From NCBI GenBank assembly GCA_024401945.1, contig JAKSKC010000001.1, forward strand, positions 1-48,621: 48,621 nucleotides of DNA, in the 5' to 3' direction. Every line of letters begins with the position of its first letter. Positions within the stretch are counted from its first letter, which is position 1. Shown one piece after another: positions 43,912-48,621 of this stretch. Under the pieces are notes generated by a model. The model ran no database searches, had not been told where the DNA came from, and saw nothing but the letters and a program-made list of their open reading frames with translations. The position numbers and the translations under genes were made by a program. The DNA comes from Bacteroidales bacterium. Lineage in GTDB: Bacteria; Bacteroidota; Bacteroidia; Bacteroidales; UBA932.

Positions 43912-43915
43912 GTTT

Positions 43916-44923
43916 ATGTACATCATCTTAGGTCTTCTCATCATCGCCATAGGCGCATTCTGCCAGTCCAGCTCCTATGTTCCGATCAACAGGATCAGCA
44001 AATGGAGCTGGGAGTCCTTCTGGCTTGTCCAGGGCGTCTTCGCCTGGCTGGTCTTCCCTCTTATGGGTGCCCTCCTTGCAGTTCCTCAGGGGGAAAGCCT
44101 CATATCACTGTATGCATCCTCCCCGAAGGAGACCCTGCTTACAGTGTTCTTCGGTATGCTCTGGGGAGTGGGTGGACTGACGTTCGGTCTTTCGATGAGA
44201 TATCTCGGTGTGGCCCTTGGCCAGAGCATCGCCCTCGGTACCTGCGCCGGACTGGGCACACTGCTGACCCCGGTGTTCACGGGCAATGTCTCCTCACTCA
44301 CGGCCCCCGTCATAATAGGTGTCATCGTGACCCTCGCGGGAATCGCGATAATAGGTGTGGCAGGTGCCATGAAGGCTTCCTCGCTTCCTGAGGAGGAGAA
44401 GAAGAAGGCCGTCAGGGACTTCAATTTCGGAAAGGGCATTGCCGTCGCACTGCTCGCCGGTTTTATGAGCGCCTGCTTCTCCATAGGACTCGGATTCGGT
44501 GAGAAACTCTGCTGGGAGGCTACTCCGGGCATATTCAAGTCCCTGCCTGCCACCTTTGCGGTCACTTTCGGAGGCTTCCTGACGAATGCCGTATATTGCC
44601 TTTATCAGAACGGGCGCAACGGCAGTTTCAAGGATTATTCGGATGCCTCCCTCTGGAAGAGGAATATCCTCTTCTGCGTTCTTGCCGGACTGCTGTGGTA
44701 CAGCCAGTTCTTCGGACTCAGCCTCGGCAAGGGATTCCTTCAGGATTCAGCTGTGCTCCTGGCATTCAGCTGGTGCATCCTCCAGGGACTCAATGTCGTT
44801 TTCTCCAATGTCTGGGGAATTGTCCTCAAGGAGTGGAAAGGTTGTTCCCCTAAGACGGTAGCGGTTCTTGTAGCCGGTATCATTGTATTGATAGTAAGTT
44901 CATTCCTTCCACAGTTGATATAA
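43916..44923 (+). CDS. rhaT: L-rhamnose/proton symporter
   Basis: An inner-membrane permease of 335 residues with about ten predicted helices, which is the RhaT architecture. It opens with YIILGLLIIAIGAFCQSSSY and contains WGVGGLTFGLSMRYLGVALGQ, the typical repeat-like family pattern. It would import rhamnose for RhaA and RhaB. It starts four bases after rhaA, and the next ATG begins on its last base (TAATG). Confidence 0.94.
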   Translation: MYIILGLLIIAIGAFCQSSSYVPINRISKWSWESFWLVQGVFAWLVFPLMGALLAVPQGESLISLYASSPKETLLTVFFGMLWGVGGLTFGLSMRYLGVALGQSIALGTCAGLGTLLTPVFTGNVSSLTAPVIIGVIVTLAGIAIIGVAGAMKASSLPEEEKKKAVRDFNFGKGIAVALLAGFMSACFSIGLGFGEKLCWEATPGIFKSLPATFAVTFGGFLTNAVYCLYQNGRNGSFKDYSDASLWKRNILFCVLAGLLWYSQFFGLSLGKGFLQDSAVLLAFSWCILQGLNVVFSNVWGIVLKEWKGCSPKTVAVLVAGIIVLIVSSFLPQLI

Positions 44924-45705
44924 TGCTTCACGAGATAGAACAAGTGGCCGAAGTCGCCCGCCTCCTTTGGGAAAAAGGATGGGCGGAGCGCAACGGAGGC
45001 AATATTACGGTAAACATAACGGACAGCATCCCTCAGGAGCTCAAATCGGCGCCGGCGCTGCTGCCGAAGATATCCATAGGGATGAAACTCCCCAACCTGC
45101 GCGGATGCTTCTTCTACTGCAAGGGGACGGGCCGCAGGATGAGGGATCTCGCGGGGGACCCTATGGACAACGGTTCCATAATCCGTATCTGTGATGATAC
45201 GGAGTCCTACGAGATCATCGCCGAAAAGCCGGTTATGCCTACCTCCGAGCTCCCTTCCCATCTTGCGGTACACGATTACCTGCTTGGGAAAGGCTCTCCT
45301 TACCGTGCCTGCCTGCATACGCATCCGATAGAACTTGTCGCCCTGTCACACAGCAGGCGCTGGCTTGAGAAGGATGCTGCGACAAGGATGCTCTGGTCAA
45401 TGATTCCCGAGACGAAGGCTTTCTGCCCGAGAGGTCTCGGCATAGTACCGTACATCCTTCCGTCGACCTCCGAACTTGCAAAGGCCACTATCCGTACTCT
45501 GGATGACGATTATGATGTGGTTATGTGGGAAAAGCACGGCGTGCTGGCGGTGGATACGGATATAATGTCAGCCTTCGACCAGGTGGACGTGCTCAACAAG
45601 TCGGCCCAGATATATATGTCGGCCCGCAGCATGGGCTTTGAGCCGGAGGGTATGAGCGACGCCCAGATGCGCGAGATGACGGAAACGTTCAATCTTCCTA
45701 AATAA
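44923..45705 (+). CDS. rhaD: Rhamnulose-1-phosphate aldolase
   Basis: Splits rhamnulose-1-phosphate into dihydroxyacetone phosphate and L-lactaldehyde. It is a class II zinc aldolase of 260 residues, related to FucA and AraD. Zinc ligands are His132 and His134 (HTHP) and His205 (EKHG). The phosphate-binding N-terminal segment NGGNITVN and a Glu near the active site (ETKAF) are intact. It completes the pathway started by rhaA and rhaB. No lactaldehyde reductase or RhaR-type regulator is present in the window. Confidence 0.94.
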   Translation: MLHEIEQVAEVARLLWEKGWAERNGGNITVNITDSIPQELKSAPALLPKISIGMKLPNLRGCFFYCKGTGRRMRDLAGDPMDNGSIIRICDDTESYEIIAEKPVMPTSELPSHLAVHDYLLGKGSPYRACLHTHPIELVALSHSRRWLEKDAATRMLWSMIPETKAFCPRGLGIVPYILPSTSELAKATIRTLDDDYDVVMWEKHGVLAVDTDIMSAFDQVDVLNKSAQIYMSARSMGFEPEGMSDAQMREMTETFNLPK

Positions 45706-45714
45706 CATTCGATT

Positions 45715-46437
45715 ATGTTCCAGGCAGACAAGACCACCGGAGAGCTTATCCGGTGGATAAGGGACTGGTTCGCAGCCAACGGACCGGACAGCCGTGCGGT
45801 GCTCGGAATGAGCGGCGGCAAGGACAGTACTGTGGCGGCGGCGTTGTGTGCCGCAGCATTGGGACCGGAGCGGGTCACCGGAGTGGCGATGCCTTCTGAA
45901 GGCCAGAGCATCAACGAGGCTGACCTGATATGTTCCCATCTTGGAATAGATTACATGTGCGTGCCGATAGGTGACATTATAAAGCAGTATTCGGCCGTTG
46001 CTTCCGGAATCCGCGGCGGCTTGTCCGTCCAGGCTGAACAGAACATTCCGCCAAGGGTCAGGATGACAGTCCTCTATGCCATAAGCCAGTCCCTTGACGG
46101 AAGGGTGGTCAATACCTGCAACCTGTCCGAAGACTGGATCGGCTATTCCACAAGATGGGGTGACTCTGTCGGGGACTTCAGCCCCCTCGGCAATCTGACT
46201 GTCCAGGAAGTGAAGGCCGTCGGCCATTTCCTCGGGATACCGTCACGCTGGGTCGACAAGATTCCCGATGATGGACTGCCTCACAGCTGTTCGGATGAGG
46301 AGAAGTTCGGCTTCACCTATGCGGTCCTGGACAAATACATCCGCACCGGAGAATGTCCTGATGCGGATGTAAAAAGAAAGATTGACAGGATGCACGAGAG
46401 GAATCTCTTCAAGCTCTCGATGCCCGAGAAATTCTAG
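45715..46437 (+). CDS. nadE: Ammonia-dependent NAD synthetase
   Basis: Amidates nicotinic acid adenine dinucleotide to NAD. It has 240 residues, lacks the glutaminase domain and so uses free ammonia. The ATP pyrophosphatase loop is GMSGGKDST at 31-39. Downstream are NTCNLSEDWIGY and GDSVGDFSPLGNLT, both part of the substrate site. The C-terminal DDGLPHS segment is the usual signature region. Its TAG stop (46435-46437) overlaps the TAG stop of a convergent gene. It is the last complete bacterial gene in the window. Confidence 0.95.
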   Translation: MFQADKTTGELIRWIRDWFAANGPDSRAVLGMSGGKDSTVAAALCAAALGPERVTGVAMPSEGQSINEADLICSHLGIDYMCVPIGDIIKQYSAVASGIRGGLSVQAEQNIPPRVRMTVLYAISQSLDGRVVNTCNLSEDWIGYSTRWGDSVGDFSPLGNLTVQEVKAVGHFLGIPSRWVDKIPDDGLPHSCSDEEKFGFTYAVLDKYIRTGECPDADVKRKIDRMHERNLFKLSMPEKF

Positions 46438-46525
46438 TATCCGAATATCTCTTCCTGACTTACTACCTTGATTTCACCGAGACTCCTGAGGTATTCGGTG
46501 TCGAGGTCCAGAATGGAAGCTTTTT
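46434..46525 (-). CDS. C-terminal fragment of an unidentified bacterial gene, truncated at the chimeric junction
   Basis: The last ~28 codons (…LDLDTEYLRSLGEI to QEEIFGY, then TAG) use GC-rich codons (GAC, CTC, ACC, AGG) like the bacterial genes around them and end convergently on nadE. Upstream (towards higher coordinates) the frame runs without a break into AT-rich sequence of another origin. The true N-terminal part is therefore missing. I cannot identify the family from so short a tail. A rhamnose regulator is possible by position but not supported by sequence. Confidence 0.55.
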
Positions 46526-46530
46526 TATCT
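46517..46530. other. Bacterial/eukaryotic chimeric junction
   Basis: Base composition changes abruptly here: the left side is GC-rich bacterial coding sequence, the right side is AT-rich eukaryote-like coding sequence. The boundary contains AAGCTT (46517-46522, the HindIII site) followed by a run of T. The exact breakpoint cannot be fixed, because a few bases could belong to either side. An amplification or assembly join is the simplest reading. Confidence 0.8.
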
Positions 46531-46673
46531 ATTGCTTTTTGTTTCATTTTATAGACAATGAAATTAAAATCATCTTCAGGAACGTTAATGTTGCAATCTA
46601 TAAATATTCTTTTAAATTCAACGAAATCAATGAAAGCATTGTATTTATCTTCTGCCTTTAATTTTTCTATCAT
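46523..46673 (-). CDS. C-terminal segment: EF-hand-like end, cut at the junction
   Basis: After the TAG and three codons (Lys-Asp-Lys) comes MIEKLKAEDKYNAFIDFVEF, then KRIFIDCNINVPEDDFNFIV and a Lys-rich tail. The pattern of helix, loop and hydrophobic helix resembles degenerate EF-hand modules seen at the ends of many ciliate coiled-coil proteins. It runs into bacterial sequence near 46,522, so the natural end of the protein is unknown. Its frame happens to join the bacterial fragment without a stop. Confidence 0.55.
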
Positions 46674-48479
46674 CTTATCCTTCTATTGGCCTAGCTTATA
46701 TTTTAAGTCTTTTTGTTTCTCGGTTTCAGTGTCTTTATAATCTATCATTGCATCAGTAATTCTGAGTAAGAAATTTCTGAATTTTTCCGTGTCATCATTG
46801 ATGGAACTAATTAGCCATAAAAAGTTAGTCATAATGATATCTTTGTCAGAATCAAATTGCGAGCCAGTTTCTTGGTAAAAAAGGTTTGCGAAAGGATAAG
46901 CAAAAGCATTTCTGGATAGTGCCTGATTCTCGTTGGAAAATCTAGTGAATATATTATTGATTTCTTCGACCAAATTATTTTTGTCAGCTTTGTTACTTTC
47001 CAAATTCCTAAGAAGGATATAAATAAACACATCAAAGTCATCATCGCTAATGTTGTAGTCATCTTCGCTTTGTTGTAAGTTAGAGTTTGAATGAACGTTA
47101 TTTTCTTGTGGTTGTTTTATATGATTAGTGGCATAAGGATTATTATTTTTAGGTTCATATTGATTGTCTCTATTATCTTTTGAATAAGACTTAGACATTG
47201 AACCAATTTGCTGAGAATTTCTTCCTTCTAATCCTTCATTATTTTGTTCATCTTCTTTCTTTTTATTACGGACTGTAGTATTGTTAATAACACCTGTATA
47301 TCCTCCATCTCTTAATGTTTTATCCGGGTCTTGTCCTTGATCTGCCAAAGTTTGCTGGAAGATTTTGCACTGCATTCTTAAGTCTTTGACTAAAGAAGTT
47401 AATAATTCCATTTTTTCTGTATTTACTTGCGCATCTTTAGGCTCCACTGATTTAACTGAGTTGTAATTATAGTCTTTTATTATCGGACTGATTGGTTTTT
47501 TTTCTGTTTTTTTCATTTAATCAATGAGTTTCTTTTGAGTAATGCATTCATTTTCTTTCCTTTTATACTCACCTTGAAGTTGTTTGAGTTTATTATTTAA
47601 ATCATCATATCTAGACATATACTCTGAGTAATTCATTTCGAATTTTTCATTTCCTTTTTTAGAAGCTAAAAAGATTTCATTATTTGACTTTAATTTTTGG
47701 TTTTCTGTCTTTTGCTTTTTAATAGTTTCATCTTTTTTGTTGCATTTTGTTTTTAGTTTAGTGATTTCTTCTGCCAAATGCATGTTATCTCCTTTGGAGT
47801 TTTGGATTTCTTGCTGCAAGGATTCTATTATTTTATGTTGTTCAAAAAATTTAGACTTTATTTCATCCATTTCAGATAATTGTCCGATATTTGATTTATT
47901 TTGGCTTTGAGAATGTTGATAAAGTGTTTTCACTTTTTGCATCTCTTGCTGTAATACCTCCGTTTCTATCTGAATTTCTTTTATTTTTGTATACTTCATA
48001 TTTGCTTTTAAGGTTTCGTTTTCTTCCATCAATTCTTTATAGCTTTTTTTCAGTTCTTTATATTTGTTTTTCACCAAAGACACTAACGATGATTCTTGTG
48101 CTTTCTTCATATTTTCTTCTTTTTGTTCTTCTACTTCATTGTCTTTTGTAAGGTTTGCTATTATTTTTTCCTTATTTCTGTTATTTATCTCGGATTTAAC
48201 TAGATTTGACTTTGCCTCTGATAATTCTTTTTTCAATTTATTTACTGTTCTCTTTAATTGCATTGTCTGCTCATACAACTCTTCTCTTTCGCAGTTATAT
48301 CCCATGCCTTTAGCTTTTGGACCATCTGTTAATTGAGGCATTTTTATCATTCCACTTGTATTATTACTTCTTCCAAAATACCCCTGGGGAGTAGATGGCA
48401 TTCTTGTTTTTGCTGTCGCTGGTCTTCTACTATATCCCGTATTTGACATTGAATCCATCTGAAGTTTATTTGATTTCAT
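46523..48479 (-). CDS. Ciliate-type coiled-coil gene, C-terminus cut off, with in-frame TAA and TAG
   Basis: Read on the minus strand from ATG at 48479, one frame runs for about 650 codons to the junction. It is interrupted only by TAA at 47517-47519 and TAG at 46683-46685, and contains no TGA. All three open segments share the frame with no spacing errors. If TAA and TAG mean Gln, as in many ciliates, this is one protein: a basic N-terminus (to ~60), a long coiled coil (~70-320), a low-complexity Asn/Gln-rich stretch (~375-460), then a helical domain, and an EF-hand-like end. About 44 other Gln codons are CAA or CAG, so reassigned codons would be rare. C-to-T errors at CAA and CAG are the alternative. 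The 3' end is lost at the junction. Confidence 0.75.
46683..47516 (-). CDS. Middle segment: low-complexity linker and helical domain
   Basis: The 277-residue segment between the TAA and the TAG. It starts at once after the TAA, in frame. Residues ~1-60 are mixed, ~70-155 are Asn/Gln/Ser-rich linker, and ~158-277 form a folded-looking helical domain with DDDFDVFIYILLRNLESNKA and a later FLLRITDAMIDYKDTETEKQ. The domain appears to continue past the TAG into the next segment, which argues that the TAG is not a true stop. Confidence 0.65.
   Translation of the reverse strand: MKKTEKKPISPIIKDYNYNSVKSVEPKDAQVNTEKMELLTSLVKDLRMQCKIFQQTLADQGQDPDKTLRDGGYTGVINNTTVRNKKKEDEQNNEGLEGRNSQQIGSMSKSYSKDNRDNQYEPKNNNPYATNHIKQPQENNVHSNSNLQQSEDDYNISDDDFDVFIYILLRNLESNKADKNNLVEEINNIFTRFSNENQALSRNAFAYPFANLFYQETGSQFDSDKDIIMTNFLWLISSINDDTEKFRNFLLRITDAMIDYKDTETEKQKDLKYKLGQ
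47517..48479 (-). CDS. N-terminal segment: basic head and coiled coil
   Basis: The 320-residue segment before the TAA. Residues ~1-60 are basic and rich in Ser, Thr and Pro (GYSRRPATAKTRMPSTPQ). Residues ~70-320 are a nearly unbroken heptad-type coiled coil rich in Lys, Glu, Gln and Asn. Arg is coded by AGA, and codons end mostly in A or T, quite unlike the bacterial genes. The RPATAK head plus coiled coil recalls cilium-associated proteins, but this is only an impression. The segment should be read together with the next one. Confidence 0.7.
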   Translation of the reverse strand: MKSNKLQMDSMSNTGYSRRPATAKTRMPSTPQGYFGRSNNTSGMIKMPQLTDGPKAKGMGYNCEREELYEQTMQLKRTVNKLKKELSEAKSNLVKSEINNRNKEKIIANLTKDNEVEEQKEENMKKAQESSLVSLVKNKYKELKKSYKELMEENETLKANMKYTKIKEIQIETEVLQQEMQKVKTLYQHSQSQNKSNIGQLSEMDEIKSKFFEQHKIIESLQQEIQNSKGDNMHLAEEITKLKTKCNKKDETIKKQKTENQKLKSNNEIFLASKKGNEKFEMNYSEYMSRYDDLNNKLKQLQGEYKRKENECITQKKLID

Positions 48480-48573
48480 TTTTTTATTTAAATAATCTCA
48501 GTTATTTTTTTAATATTAATTTCAATTTTTAATAATTTATATTCTCTTCAACATTATCAAAATCATCAATTCT
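48480..48573. other. AT-rich subtelomeric spacer
   Basis: Ninety-four bases between the start codon of the ciliate-type gene and the telomere-like repeat. It is almost all A and T, contains runs of T and TTTAA-like words, and shows no open frame. It should hold the promoter and 5' UTR of the gene, in line with the very short subtelomeric regions of ciliate macronuclear chromosomes. Confidence 0.6.
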
Positions 48574-48621
48574 ATTGGGGATTGGGGATTGGGGATTGGG
48601 GATTGGGGATTGGGGATTGGG
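48574..48621 (+). repeat. Telomere-like 7-bp tandem repeat (ATTGGGG)n
   Basis: Six perfect copies of ATTGGGG and six bases of a seventh reach the end of the window. The G-rich strand runs 5' to 3' towards the end, which is the orientation of a real telomere. The complementary strand repeat is CCCCAAT. It is related to, but not the same as, the Tetrahymena repeat TTGGGG. The sequence stops inside the array, as expected for an assembly reaching a chromosome end. Confidence 0.85.

Noticed and set aside
46434..46673. A real 79-residue protein across the join
   Set aside because: Codon use switches from AT-rich to GC-rich inside it, so it is an accidental fusion of two unrelated frames.
48574..48621. 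CRISPR or bacterial tandem repeat at the window end
   Set aside because: There are no spacers. The 7-bp unit, its orientation and its place at the end next to AT-rich eukaryotic sequence fit a telomere.
46523..48621. Transfer of ciliate DNA into the bacterial genome
   Set aside because: The ciliate part ends in a telomere and the sequence stops there; both genes at the join are cut. A chimera explains this better.

Overview
Positions 1 to about 46,520 are bacterial DNA: GC-rich, densely packed and with short intergenic gaps. The gene content points to the phylum Bacteroidota, probably order Bacteroidales. Evidence includes a TonB-dependent receptor with STN and carboxypeptidase-like domains followed by a DUF4249 lipoprotein, a DUF4783 protein, a DksA-like protein with a degraded zinc finger, a DUF3417-type glucan phosphorylase, and promoters with the phylum's TAnnTTTG -7 box. 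I cannot name a genus.

The last ~2.1 kb (about 46,520-48,621) is very different. It is strongly AT-rich and holds one long minus-strand gene for a coiled-coil protein. Two in-frame stops (one TAA, one TAG) interrupt a reading frame that is otherwise continuous. The window ends in a 7-bp G-rich repeat (ATTGGGG)n, oriented as a eukaryotic telomere should be. This looks like a chromosome end of a ciliate (a gut or rumen ciliate is plausible), joined to the bacterial sequence at about 46,517-46,530. A chimeric assembly or amplification product is the most likely explanation.

Bacterial layout: metG (5' end missing), two secreted hypotheticals around an O-methyltransferase (1-3,900); a TonB receptor / DUF4249 / MG2-plug-like surface module (3,897-9,442); dnaX and lptB (9,453-12,104); a convergent NtrX-like sigma-54 activator (12,105-13,244, minus); cmk-ispH, then efp facing a DUF4783 gene; a very large NtrY-like histidine kinase (15,980-19,423); ysxC-prs-small membrane protein-der (19,469-22,608); a tightly overlapping run xseA-xseB-glgB-debranching enzyme-glycosyltransferase-GH57 amylase-glgP-ribF (22,628-33,683); greA-HIT-thioredoxin-like lipoprotein (33,690-35,666); cvpA-tsaB on the minus strand, with tsaB frameshifted (35,663-36,841); ileS-dksA-like-lspA (36,910-41,237); an L-rhamnose catabolic operon rhaB-rhaA-rhaT-rhaD (41,244-45,705); nadE (45,715-46,437); and the last codons of an unidentified minus-strand gene cut by the chimeric junction.

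Functionally, the bacterial part combines translation and envelope housekeeping with two carbon modules: intracellular glycogen synthesis and breakdown, and rhamnose use. No tRNA, rRNA, CRISPR array, insertion sequence or prophage was seen. Apart from the open gene segments, no stretch over 300 bases lacks a gene.
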